DNA of 64,000 nt from Halolamina sp. CBA1230. GTDB taxonomy: Archaea; Halobacteriota; Halobacteria; Halobacteriales; Haloferacaceae. The stretch covers positions 2,170,001-2,234,000 of the forward strand of contig NZ_CP054587.1 in assembly GCF_002025255.2 (NCBI RefSeq). The letters are read 5' to 3'. The position numbers and the translations under genes are program-made. Below, in pieces: positions 1 to 7,402 of the stretch (position 1 is the stretch's first letter; each line of letters begins with the position of its first letter). The notes below the pieces were generated by a model, which saw only the letters and a program-made list of their open reading frames with translations, was not told where the DNA came from and searched no databases.

Positions 1-177
1 TTGGGGCGCCTCAGGGATCACGTCCTCCGCGACCAGCGAGCGGTCGTAGATCCCCCCTTTGTAGCGCTGGGCCACCTCGTCGGCGTTGCGCTCGGCGCTG
101 GCCTCGAACATCGCCGGCAGCGTGTCGTCGTCGATGACGGGGTGGTCGAACCCCCGCTCGGCCTCACGGATGTCCAT
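1..177 (-). CDS. Long-chain acyl-CoA synthetase (AMP-forming), N-terminal part
   Basis: Only the first 59 codons are present; the gene runs off the left edge. The ATG is at 175-177 on the minus strand and the frame stays open to base 1. The protein starts MDIREAERGF and contains NADEVAQRYKGGIYDRSL, which resembles the N-terminus of haloarchaeal AMP-dependent fatty acyl-CoA ligases. Such enzymes activate a free fatty acid with ATP and coenzyme A. The AMP-binding and catalytic motifs lie outside the window, so the substrate cannot be judged. The acyl-CoA dehydrogenase at 45790 and thiolase at 55336 could act in the same pathway, but they are not linked to it here. Confidence 0.65.
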   Translation of the reverse strand, partial: MDIREAERGFDHPVIDDDTLPAMFEASAERNADEVAQRYKGGIYDRSLVAEDVIPEAPQ

Positions 178-653
178 AAGGTGCGCGTGAGTCGGGAGCC
201 ACCATAAAGTTCCGTACACGACGGGGGGGTTGCTCGGGGTTGTGTCGGGCACGAGCGCGACCGGATCTAGCGCGCGCTGGACGCGATCGAAACCGCCACG
301 TGATCGCTATTCCGCCTGAAACGCCCGATTCCGTCGGTCTCGCGGCGTCCTGACTGTTCGCTGACCGTACCGAGTCTCCGTCAGTGGAGAGACACGTCAC
401 CAGCGTGTCCGTTCGGCCATCCAGCGAGCCCTGTGTCGGCCGTCGTCGACGCCGGTTCGACCACGTGAGTTCCGTTTCTCGGCGTTGTTCCCGGTATCGG
501 GGTGAATCGCCGAAAACGACCGACAGAACCGGTTTTAGTGAGTGTCTCAAGGCCGGCTTGAGGCGCGGTCAGGGCGGGGCTGTGGGTTCGGGAGTGGTTC
601 TCAGGGATGGTCCGAGACATTCAGGATATCTAACTGGTTAGGTCTGAATCGTG
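178..653. other. Long intergenic region without a recognisable gene
   Basis: About 480 bases lie between the divergent acyl-CoA synthetase and the first secreted-protein gene. The open frames here have low-complexity arginine/serine composition and no start signals, so I treat them as spurious. A palindrome-like CTCAAG...CTTGAG lies at 546-562. The DNA becomes richer in A and T from about 490. I see no RNA gene or mobile element. Confidence 0.5.
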
Positions 654-676
654 TCAGCCGAGTCATTACTACTTAC
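654..676 (+). promoter_or_regulatory. Shared upstream element, copy 1
   Basis: TCAGCCGAGTCATTACTACT begins at 654, 86 bases upstream of the ATG at 740. Close relatives begin at 2533 and 5219, upstream of two paralogous secreted-protein genes. The common core is TCAGYSRASTCAWTACTACY. Its AT-rich part could be a TATA-like promoter element and the flanking bases a BRE or operator. It is inferred to be a common promoter or regulator site because the surrounding intergenic DNA is otherwise dissimilar. Confidence 0.5.
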
Positions 677-739
677 AAAGGGGGGTATGTGGTGGATGAA
701 GCGTTCCCGGGGCAAGCTCGGGGCGCGGAGACTACGACA

Positions 740-1495
740 ATGGAACGACGCAAGTTCATCGCTGGTCTGGGATCGCTTACCGCTGCTGGCGCGGCGGGTA
801 TTGGTACGGGCGCGTTTACGAGTGTAACTGCGGAACGTGGTGTCAACGTTAACGTTGCGCCGGACGCTAACGCATACCTTGGACTTGACCAGATCTCCGG
901 CGAACCTAATAGTCAAGATTACACCAGTATCAACGATGGCGAGCTCAAGCTCTTTGATACGGGAACTGTCGACGGTTCTGGTTTTAATCTCGATGCGGTC
1001 ACGTTAGTCGATAACCTATTTAAGATCAAGAACCAGTCAAGCCAGAAACAGTATGTTTGGCTTTCAGAGATTGGGGATCCGAATGGTCCTGCGGGCGGCT
1101 CGCAGTTCACGAGTGGTCAACGGCCTACGGGAATGTTCTTTGTCGGATTCTACGCACCAGGAGACCGCAGCGGGACTTGGGACGGGATAAGTTATGGTAG
1201 TTCGCCGGAGGATCCCAATAATCCGAATAACCGAGGCCCCGATCAACCGAACGACAAGCGACCGGCCGATGCGGCCCCATTTAATGGCAACGGTGAAGTG
1301 GAGCAGCCAAGCGGGGACAGGGCAGCTGCGGTAGGTATTGCCGCCGGAGACGAAGTCAAAGTCGGGATGGCCGTCGATACGACGATGGCTGGGCAGTGGA
1401 TTGATTCAGATGTTGAACTTTCGCCAGGGGATCTCCTTGATAGGGTGATCGTCAAATCGGTAGCTGATTCGGCCGATACCCCGGTAACTCTGTAG
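740..1495 (+). CDS. Secreted Tat-signal protein, DUF1102-like family (paralogue 1)
   Basis: A 251-residue predicted exported protein. The ATG at 740 is preferred over the longer frame from 542, because it places a Tat/SipW-like signal at the N-terminus: MERRKFIAGLGSL, then a small-residue segment ending GTGAFTS. The mature part begins with ERGVNVNVAPDANAYLGL, which matches the haloarchaeal DUF1102-like pattern of a short beta-strand head after the signal. The middle contains NQSSQKQYVWL, equivalent to NQGTQPVYVW in its neighbours, and an extra loop rich in Pro, Asn and Asp (about residues 155-185). The signal region is nearly identical in DNA to that of the gene at 5307. The family's function is unknown; a cell-surface or fibre role is only inference. 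Confidence 0.7.
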   Translation: MERRKFIAGLGSLTAAGAAGIGTGAFTSVTAERGVNVNVAPDANAYLGLDQISGEPNSQDYTSINDGELKLFDTGTVDGSGFNLDAVTLVDNLFKIKNQSSQKQYVWLSEIGDPNGPAGGSQFTSGQRPTGMFFVGFYAPGDRSGTWDGISYGSSPEDPNNPNNRGPDQPNDKRPADAAPFNGNGEVEQPSGDRAAAVGIAAGDEVKVGMAVDTTMAGQWIDSDVELSPGDLLDRVIVKSVADSADTPVTL

Positions 1496-1559
1496 GCCAC
1501 TTCCCCCACTCTTTCCATATGGAATTACTTGGCTGAGGTTTATCCAGTAATTCAACTTT

Positions 1560-1602
1560 CCCACGCTGGCGCACGGCGGTTCGATTCCGCCGGTGGGTTT
1601 CC
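1560..1602 (+). repeat. tRNA-like hairpin and direct repeat, copy 1
   Basis: A stem GGCGG / CCGCC (1575-1579, 1587-1591) with the 7-base loop TTCGATT resembles a tRNA T-arm. It is enclosed by CCCAC (1560-1564) pairing with GTGGG (1593-1597). About 34 bases (1569-1602) recur with few changes at 4851-4884. No D-arm or anticodon arm is present, so it is not an intact tRNA. It lies 65 bases after the stop of paralogue 1, so a terminator role is also possible. Confidence 0.45.
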
Positions 1603-1614
1603 ATTGAACAAATT

Positions 1615-2277
1615 ATGAAGCGACGGACCCTCCTCGCCGGCATCGGGTGGAGCGCAGCAACTGGCATCGTTGGAACTGGCGCGTTCACCAGCGTAAGCGC
1701 TGATCGCTCCGTCTCAGTTGAAATTGCTACCGATAGTAGCGCATACCTCGCTATGAGTGCTGTCCCGGGAAGCGGGAATTCCGACTATGTAGAGACACAG
1801 AATGGTGAGTTCTCCGCCGATTTTTCGGACAGCAATGACGACCTGCTCGGAGACGGTGTGAACCCCAACGCCGTGACGGCTATCGCGGATCTGTTCCGCA
1901 TCGAGAACCAGGGAACCCAGCCCGTCTACGTCTGGCTCACCGAGGACGGCGGTCGGAACGGCAGCAAACAGCACGCGTTCTACGTCGGTTCGTGGAGCGA
2001 CGACGCCACGGCGATCAGTCTCGCGAACTTCAACAACGATCTCGACGACCTCCACGGTGACGGTCGACAGCGTCAACCCCAGTACGACGCCGGCATCGAC
2101 ACCGCCGCCGTCGAACTCAGTGTCGGAGACCACGTCGACGTCGGACTCGTCGTCGACACACCCCAAGGCAGCGCGGGGAGCCGCGTGCTCAAGGACGGGC
2201 AAGGGCCGACGATCCACGCCACCGCCGAGCAGTCTTCGCTCGCGGACGTGCTTACGCCGAGTATCACGCCCGACTGA
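1615..2277 (+). CDS. Secreted Tat-signal protein, DUF1102-like family (paralogue 2)
   Basis: A 220-residue member of the same family as the genes at 740, 2582 and 5307. The signal is MKRRTLLAGIGWSAATG... ending GTGAFTSVSADRSVSVEI. The conserved segment FRIENQGTQPVYVWL sits near residue 100. A C-terminal stretch (AAVELSVGDHVDVGLVVD) corresponds to the conserved strand LPVGETVEVGVHID in paralogue 3. This copy lacks the shared upstream element seen before the other three. It lies about 120 bases after paralogue 1, so it may be read from that promoter or from an unseen one. The likely location is outside the membrane. Function unknown. Confidence 0.7.
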   Translation: MKRRTLLAGIGWSAATGIVGTGAFTSVSADRSVSVEIATDSSAYLAMSAVPGSGNSDYVETQNGEFSADFSDSNDDLLGDGVNPNAVTAIADLFRIENQGTQPVYVWLTEDGGRNGSKQHAFYVGSWSDDATAISLANFNNDLDDLHGDGRQRQPQYDAGIDTAAVELSVGDHVDVGLVVDTPQGSAGSRVLKDGQGPTIHATAEQSSLADVLTPSITPD

Positions 2278-2532
2278 CTCTCATTCTGTTCGGACGTTCC
2301 CGTCCCTGCTCGGCCGACAGACGACAGCAGTCGAATCATTCCCGGCGTAACGTCGATCCGCTGTTGTCGGTGTGGAGGGTGGCCGTTCGGTGGTACGAGC
2401 GGTATATTTCCTCGATATTTTGCGGTTCAGGGTTCCTCTGACCGCCAATGTGGATACCGCAGCCGTTGTCTGTTGCTTGTCATTTATATCCATACAGGGT
2501 AGCATAGAGCAACAGGTTCGTGCTGATTTCTC
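2278..2532. other. Intergenic spacer between paralogues 2 and 3
   Basis: No credible gene is visible. The stretch contains AT-rich promoter-like sequences (TATATTTCC near 2403 and CATTTATATCC near 2480) and ends in the shared upstream element at 2533. Minus-strand frames here are shadows. Confidence 0.4.
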
Positions 2533-2554
2533 TCAGTGAACTCAATACTACCAC
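2533..2554 (+). promoter_or_regulatory. Shared upstream element, copy 2
   Basis: TCAGTGAACTCAATACTACC begins 49 bases before the ATG at 2582. It matches the copies at 654 and 5219 in the core TCAGYSRASTCAWTACTACY. It is closer to its start codon than the other two copies (86 and 88 bases). Confidence 0.5.
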
Positions 2555-2581
2555 CCTATGGTGGAATGGACCAAGCGGACA

Positions 2582-4804
2582 ATGGACCGACGCAAATTCA
2601 TCGCAGGGATCGGAGCGCTCAGCGCCGCCGGAGCAGTCGGAACGGGGGCGTTCACGAGTGCCTCCGCCGACCGAACAGTCAGTGTATCCGTCGCCGGGGA
2701 CGCCAGCGCGTTCCTCGCGATGGACACCAGTGGCACCGCCAACGGCGAGTTCGCATCGATAAACAGTGACCAAATCGAACTGGACTTCTCCGAAAGCAGT
2801 GCCGGTGGTGACGGCCTCGGACTCGACTCCACCTACGAGTTCGACGACGTGTTCCGCATCACGAACCAAGGCACCCAGCCCGTCTACGTCTGGGCGAACT
2901 TCAGCGGCGGGAGTCTGGACGACGACGACATTTGGTTCTACCCCGACAGTAATTCGGACCGTGAACTGAACGACGGGACAAACGAGGTCGTCACACTTCC
3001 GGTCGGCGAGACGGTGGAGGTGGGCGTCCACATCGACACGTCCACACTCAGTTCGACCGGGACGGAGAACCTGACGGCGACGCTGAGCGCGAGCGTCGGC
3101 GTGCCGAACAGCTCCAGCCCGACCGACCCGTCCGGGGAGGACGCCGCAGTCGTGAGCGAGAACCCGGACGACGGGGAATACAGTTCTATCCAGACCGCGA
3201 TCAACGAGGTAGACGGGACAACCATCTACGTCGAAGACGGCGTCTACGACGAACAGCTCCGAATCGGCAAGGATGATCTCACCATCGAAGGTGAAAGTCG
3301 AGACGGCGTCATCATCCGACCCACCAGCTTCGAGAGTGTCAACGCGAGAGGAAAGGAGGCAGTCACTATCAACCCCGTTGTACCTGAAGAGGCAGGCGGC
3401 GATCCTTCCCTCACTAACGAGAGTTGGTGGCGGAGCCAACGCGGTCACTACGAAGTGTCGGGTGTGACTCTTCGTAACCTTACCATCGATGGTGTTAACG
3501 ACGATGACAACCGGGCGGGTATCTACGCGGCGCACGCGGAGGACTACACTATCGAGAACGTCGTCTGTAAGAATCACGGCGAGCTAGGCACTAACGGTGG
3601 CGTCGGATCCGGTAACGGGTGGTGTCGGAATGCAACGTTCCGTAATGTCGAGTTCGTAGACAACGGCGACGGAGGCATGCTGGCCTTCCGGAGTGACGGA
3701 TTCACGATCGACGGCCTCACTGTCGAGAACTGTGGCGGCGACGGCGTCGACATCCACGGCGACGACCACACGCTGACCGACGTCACCGTGTACGGAAGCG
3801 GGACGAACGGTATCGAGTTCACGCAGGGCGGCAACAACGTCCTACAGGATAGCGAAGTCTACGACAACGGTACCGGAATCGACATCGAGAAGATCGGGAG
3901 CGATTCGATCGATCCGAAGCCTGGCGAGACGGAGATCACCATCGAATCGACCGATATCTACGACAACGGTACCGGTCTCAGGATCGGGAAGGGCGGCAGC
4001 CACGATCACGACGACCTCGGTGTCGATGCAGCCGGTAACTGGTGGGGTTCGGCGAACGGACCGAACAGTGCTGAGGGAGACGACATCGTGATCGCGGACG
4101 GCATCGATCCCGTCCTCAACCTCGCGACGTGGCTGGACGGTCCGGTTGGCAGCGGCAGTCCGGTCTACGGCGCCGGATTCGTCAAGCCCGGTGCCAACAC
4201 GCTGGACATCGACGGGGACGGAGTCACGGAGATGGGCGTCGAGTCCGCTTCGGACCCGGCCGACTCCGGGGACGTCGCACACGTCACGTCCGCGGGAAGT
4301 GAGACGACCGACTTCGCTACCTCGGCAGTCCAACTGAATCCCGATGACCCGCCGACGCTGGGAGAACTGACTGACGGAACGACGGACCTCGTCTACGAGT
4401 ATTACGAGGGCGTCGACAACTCGGGTGCCGCGCCCGACGAGGTGTACCTGCTCATCGCCGAGTCCGACGGTACCCGACATGTGGTCTTCCACACCTCAAA
4501 TGACAACAAGCACCTGAACTCACCGCCTTCGGACGAAACGTGGCTTAGCCGGAACGTCCACAAAGAGATCGCCGGTAACCCGGACCCGGAGGACAACCCG
4601 AACTACAACTGGCGAGAGTTCACTGCCGAGGGGTACCCGAGCCTCGGGAGCGCCGATGGAACCGATCTTTCCGACGAGTTCGGGGACGACGCCGAGCTCA
4701 TCACCGTCGCAGCGGGTCGCGGCGGAACGAGCGGTACCACGGCAGACGTGTACTACCGCGATCTGCAGTGTGACGGGGATACCTACGGGTTCCCGACTGA
4801 ATGA
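2582..4804 (+). CDS. Secreted fusion protein: DUF1102-like head, parallel beta-helix, C-terminal domain (paralogue 3)
   Basis: A 740-residue exported protein. The start at 2582 places MDRRKFIAGIGAL at the N-terminus; an in-frame ATG eight codons upstream (2558) is the alternative. Residues 1 to about 185 are the same family as the neighbouring paralogues, with signal ending GTGAFTSASADR and the conserved FRITNQGTQPVYVWANF. From about 190 to 510 the sequence is a right-handed parallel beta-helix of the pectate-lyase/NosD-like type: an entry SIQTAINEVDGTTIYVEDGV followed by repeated rungs such as NLTIDGVN, YTIENVVC, FTIDGLTVENC and IEFTQGGNN. The last 200 residues form a separate acidic domain containing LDIDGDGVTEMGV, which I do not recognise. 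Beta-helices of this kind usually bind or cut polysaccharide; no catalytic residues can be assigned. A surface or matrix role is inferred. Confidence 0.72.
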   Translation: MDRRKFIAGIGALSAAGAVGTGAFTSASADRTVSVSVAGDASAFLAMDTSGTANGEFASINSDQIELDFSESSAGGDGLGLDSTYEFDDVFRITNQGTQPVYVWANFSGGSLDDDDIWFYPDSNSDRELNDGTNEVVTLPVGETVEVGVHIDTSTLSSTGTENLTATLSASVGVPNSSSPTDPSGEDAAVVSENPDDGEYSSIQTAINEVDGTTIYVEDGVYDEQLRIGKDDLTIEGESRDGVIIRPTSFESVNARGKEAVTINPVVPEEAGGDPSLTNESWWRSQRGHYEVSGVTLRNLTIDGVNDDDNRAGIYAAHAEDYTIENVVCKNHGELGTNGGVGSGNGWCRNATFRNVEFVDNGDGGMLAFRSDGFTIDGLTVENCGGDGVDIHGDDHTLTDVTVYGSGTNGIEFTQGGNNVLQDSEVYDNGTGIDIEKIGSDSIDPKPGETEITIESTDIYDNGTGLRIGKGGSHDHDDLGVDAAGNWWGSANGPNSAEGDDIVIADGIDPVLNLATWLDGPVGSGSPVYGAGFVKPGANTLDIDGDGVTEMGVESASDPADSGDVAHVTSAGSETTDFATSAVQLNPDDPPTLGELTDGTTDLVYEYYEGVDNSGAAPDEVYLLIAESDGTRHVVFHTSNDNKHLNSPPSDETWLSRNVHKEIAGNPDPEDNPNYNWREFTAEGYPSLGSADGTDLSDEFGDDAELITVAAGRGGTSGTTADVYYRDLQCDGDTYGFPTE

Positions 4805-4823
4805 TCTGACTACGGCTATTTGA

Positions 4824-5036
4824 CCCCCACCGGTAGGCGCGGAAACGGTCCGCGACGGCGGTTTGACTCCGCCGTGGGTTTTCCGCGACGTTCCCGTCCG
4901 GAACGGTGAGACCTACTTCGGGATGATGCAACACTACCGTTCGAAGAACCTCGAAGGCGACGTAGACGACGTGCGGCTGTACGGCCGAGCGCTATCTGAC
5001 ACTAAACTGAGTAGCTTGTACGACGCGGCGAGGTAG
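4824..5036 (+). pseudogene. LamG/concanavalin-like C-terminal remnant
   Basis: An in-frame stretch without a start codon ends at TAG 5034-5036. Its last residues include DDVRLYGRALSDTKLSSLYD, the typical closing strand of a LamG/concanavalin A-like lectin domain (usual pattern DDVRVYDRALSDAEI). The upstream part of such a domain is absent, and a stop at 4821 closes the frame. It is therefore read as the tail of a deleted secreted or surface protein gene. Its position directly after the beta-helix gene fits a cluster of surface proteins that has undergone rearrangement. Confidence 0.55.
4826..4884 (+). repeat. tRNA-like hairpin and direct repeat, copy 2
   Basis: CCCAC (4826-4830) can pair with GTGGG (4874-4878). 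Inside are a 5-bp stem CGCGG / CCGCG with a 7-base loop (4838-4854) and a T-arm-like stem GGCGG / CCGCC with loop TTTGACT (4857-4873). Bases 4851-4884 match 1569-1602. The anticodon-like loop lacks U33 and there is no D-arm, so it is not a functional tRNA. It overlaps the remnant reading frame at 4824. Confidence 0.45.
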
Positions 5037-5218
5037 TCAGATCGTCGTCCAGGTCCCGAAATTCAGGGAAAATAGACAACCCTCGTTTTCTACTCCATCG
5101 TCGACGTATTTTCTCAGGCCTGACCTGAGGAGTGAACGGAACCGGGGCACAGCAGCAGGTACTGTGTTAGTGATAGCATCTCCCCAGCAAGCGAACCACA
5201 GGAACGGGCTGAACTCTA

Positions 5219-5243
5219 TCAGCCGACTCAATACTACCTACCC
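5219..5243 (+). promoter_or_regulatory. Shared upstream element, copy 3
   Basis: TCAGCCGACTCAATACTACC begins 88 bases before the ATG at 5307. It differs from the copy at 654 at very few positions although the sequences around both are unlike each other. Core shared with copies 1 and 2: TCAGYSRASTCAWTACTACY. Confidence 0.5.
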
Positions 5244-5306
5244 TTAGTTGTATGCTATTGTATAGCAATCACGGGATTGCTCGGAACCAACGAGGTACGA
5301 AATACA

Positions 5307-5840
5307 ATGGATCGACGAAAGTTCATCGCCGGGCTGGGATCGCTTACCGCTGCTGGCGCAGCGGGCATCGGCACGGGCGCATTCACGAGTGTAAGCGCGG
5401 ACCGAACAGTTTCAGTAAGCGTCGCCGACGACAGTAGTGCGTTCCTCACCCTGAAACAACACGTCGGCGGGAGACCAAACCAAGTGTTCTCCTCGTACGA
5501 AGACGGACAGTTGGTGCTCGACTTCGACGAGACGGACGTCGGCGGGGGAGGTGTGAACCAAGATGCAGTCACCGAGTTTGCGAACGTGTTCAAGCTGGAA
5601 AACCATGGCACGCAGGCTGTGAACGTTTGGTTCGAACACGACATCCCCGGTGTGACGTTCTATCGGTTCGACCCCGACTCGAACAGTCTCGATAGCCCGT
5701 CGAACGCAAAAATCGGCCTCGGTACGGGCGCACACATGAAGATCGGCGTCGAAGTCGACACGACCGCGTCGGGCGCCGGCGACGTCGACTCGCTCTCCGG
5801 AACGGTGACGATTCACGCGAGCGCGGAATCACCGACATAG
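5307..5840 (+). CDS. Secreted Tat-signal protein, DUF1102-like family (paralogue 4)
   Basis: A 177-residue exported protein and the shortest of the four paralogues, probably the basic form of the family. The ATG at 5307 gives MDRRKFIAGLGSLTAAGAAG and GTGAFTSVSADRTVSVSV; a TTG ten codons upstream is the alternative start. Conserved positions are the head strand DDSSAFLTL, the segment FKLENHGTQAVNVWF, and the closing strand AHMKIGVEVDTTASG. A 26-base stretch of the signal-coding DNA is identical to the gene at 740, which indicates recent duplication or gene conversion. Function unknown; a SipW-type signal peptidase or other assembly partner is not present in the window. Confidence 0.72.
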   Translation: MDRRKFIAGLGSLTAAGAAGIGTGAFTSVSADRTVSVSVADDSSAFLTLKQHVGGRPNQVFSSYEDGQLVLDFDETDVGGGGVNQDAVTEFANVFKLENHGTQAVNVWFEHDIPGVTFYRFDPDSNSLDSPSNAKIGLGTGAHMKIGVEVDTTASGAGDVDSLSGTVTIHASAESPT

Positions 5841-5876
5841 CCGGTACCGTGGGAGTCCGCCCACCCCTCCCCAATC

Positions 5877-6785
5877 TTACTTCTTCTGCTCCAAGTACGC
5901 CAACACCCCCCGCGTGTTCAGCCGCGCCTCCGCCTCGGCCTTCTCTTCGCCCCACACCTCGGCACCCGCCATCTCGTCCGCATGATCGACGAAGTGCTCG
6001 ATCACCGCCTCGTCGTCCTCCAACGCCGCCCGCTTCCGCCTCACAGCTTCGACCCACTCCATCAGCGTGCGCTTGTACCCCTGCAACATCTCCGCGTCGT
6101 ACGCCCGCGGGCCGAAGTGCGCGAACGCCAGGATCTCCGGCTCCAGCTCCGCGATCGTCGACGCGTCCCGGCGGGCCTGATCCAGGTCGAACTGCGGCGG
6201 CGGGGTGGTCTCCCGGATCGTGTCCACCTCGGGGACGTAGATCCCCGCGGCGTCGCCGGTGTAGACGATCCCCGCGTCGGCGTCGTGGAACACGTGCTGG
6301 TGGGGGGCGTGTCCCGGCGCCTCGTGGGCCGTGAGCGTCCGATCGCCCAGATCCACCGCGTCGCCGTCCGCGAGGCGGGTCAGTCGCTCCTCCGGCACCG
6401 GCACCGGTTCGGCGTAGTACTGCCACTGGTCGCCGACGGCCTCTTTCGTCCCGGCGACGAGTCGGTCGGGGTCGATCAGGTGCCGCGCGCCGCGCTCGTG
6501 GACGTACACCTGCGCGTCCGAGAAGTCCTCCAGCAGTCGCCCCGCGCCGCCGGCGTGGTCGAGGTGGACGTGCGTGAGCACTACCGCGTCGAGGCTGTCG
6601 ACCCCGAGTTCGTCGAGCGCGCCGACGATCTGCTCGTAGTCGCCGCCGGTGCCGGAGTCCACGACGGCGGTGCGCTCGCCGTCGATGACGTAGACGGACC
6701 CGTACTCGGCGGTGTCGTACATCCCGGTGTCGACGTAGTAGACGTCGGTCGCGTCCGCGACCGCCTGAACGTCGCCGATGGCCAT
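5877..6785 (-). CDS. Metallo-beta-lactamase-fold hydrolase
   Basis: A 302-residue predicted cytoplasmic metal-dependent hydrolase. The start MAIGDVQAVADATDV at 6785 is chosen because the in-frame extension upstream is cysteine/arginine-rich repeat DNA rather than protein. The metal-binding signature THVHLDHAGG lies near residue 79, followed by a second histidine site in EAPGHAPHQHVF and an aspartate in YTGDAAG; a late FAHFGPR may supply the last ligand. The C-terminal quarter is helical and acidic. The family includes glyoxalase II-like and lactonase enzymes; the substrate cannot be told from sequence. No neighbour suggests a pathway, and the gene appears to stand alone. Confidence 0.8.
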   Translation of the reverse strand: MAIGDVQAVADATDVYYVDTGMYDTAEYGSVYVIDGERTAVVDSGTGGDYEQIVGALDELGVDSLDAVVLTHVHLDHAGGAGRLLEDFSDAQVYVHERGARHLIDPDRLVAGTKEAVGDQWQYYAEPVPVPEERLTRLADGDAVDLGDRTLTAHEAPGHAPHQHVFHDADAGIVYTGDAAGIYVPEVDTIRETTPPPQFDLDQARRDASTIAELEPEILAFAHFGPRAYDAEMLQGYKRTLMEWVEAVRRKRAALEDDEAVIEHFVDHADEMAGAEVWGEEKAEAEARLNTRGVLAYLEQKK

Positions 6786-6839
6786 ACGTTGGTGGCCGGT
6801 GGGGCGGGAGAAAACGATTCTGGTGACGATTACTGATGG

Positions 6840-7240
6840 TCGGTTCAGTAGTTGGTACTTGGAACAGCAACCGCGACGTCTCAATCGCTGGCAACTGGAA
6901 CAGCAACCGCGACAGCAACAGCACCTCGTTTGTAGCACACTTGCGACGGCAGGGTGCCGGGCACGAGGCCCGACACAGCGTACAGTCCCCGTCCCTCCCC
7001 GTCGCCGCCGGCGCTCGCTCGTTTCACTCGCTCGCGCGTTGGCGGCGACGCTACCACCGCGACCGCAACCGCGGCGGCGGTGGCACGAAACGCTCGCGGC
7101 TCCGTCCGCGAGCAGGCGTGAGGGACGAACGAGCGAACGGACGTGAGCGAGAGAGTCGGCTGGGGAGGCGTGTGGGCTGTGCGGGGCGGTGCGGTCACAA
7201 GTGGTCTAGCCTCGAGATGCTGTTGCTGTCGCAGCCAGCG
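6840..7240. repeat. Dispersed structured repeat, copy A
   Basis: About 400 bases of non-coding DNA homologous in order and sequence to 26020-26478. Parts in order: TGGAACAGCAACCGCGAC repeats with a 36-base period (6857-6920); a hairpin GTGCCGGGC / GCCCGACAC (near 6955-6977); a GC-rich variable section; a stem CTCGCGG / CCGCGAG with loop CTCCGT (7093-7112); the core TCGGCTGGGGAGGCGTGTGG from 7156; and an end CACAAGTGGTC...TCGAGATGCTGTTGC near 7196-7223. The stem at 7093 pairs C-G at its base where copy B pairs T-A. Copy A is immediately upstream of the minus-strand hydrolase. The insertion sequence begins 56 bases past its right end. Confidence 0.6.
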
Positions 7241-7287
7241 CCCCCGTCGCAGTCGTTACCAACTCCGCAGACTACTCACGCAAAGAC

Positions 7288-7295
7288 AAACCGTC
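7288..7295. repeat. Target site duplication, left copy
   Basis: AAACCGTC directly abuts the left end of the insertion sequence and is repeated exactly at 8766-8773. An 8-bp duplication is typical of the ISH1 group of the IS5 family. Confidence 0.9.
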
Positions 7296-7402
7296 GGCTC
7301 TGTTGAAATCCTATTATCTCGATATTTTATCGCTGAAACAGCCATTAGTTAGTCCTGAAAAATGACCAGTATTCTTATTGACTCAGCAGAAGAAGGAGTG
7401 CT

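Noticed and set aside
178-653. Several open frames of 80-130 codons before paralogue 1
   Set aside because: Arginine-rich, without start signals, and overlapping each other on both strands.
542-739. N-terminal extension of the first secreted paralogue from GTG 542
   Set aside because: The extension precedes a normal export signal starting at 740 and overlaps the shared upstream element, so it is probably untranslated.
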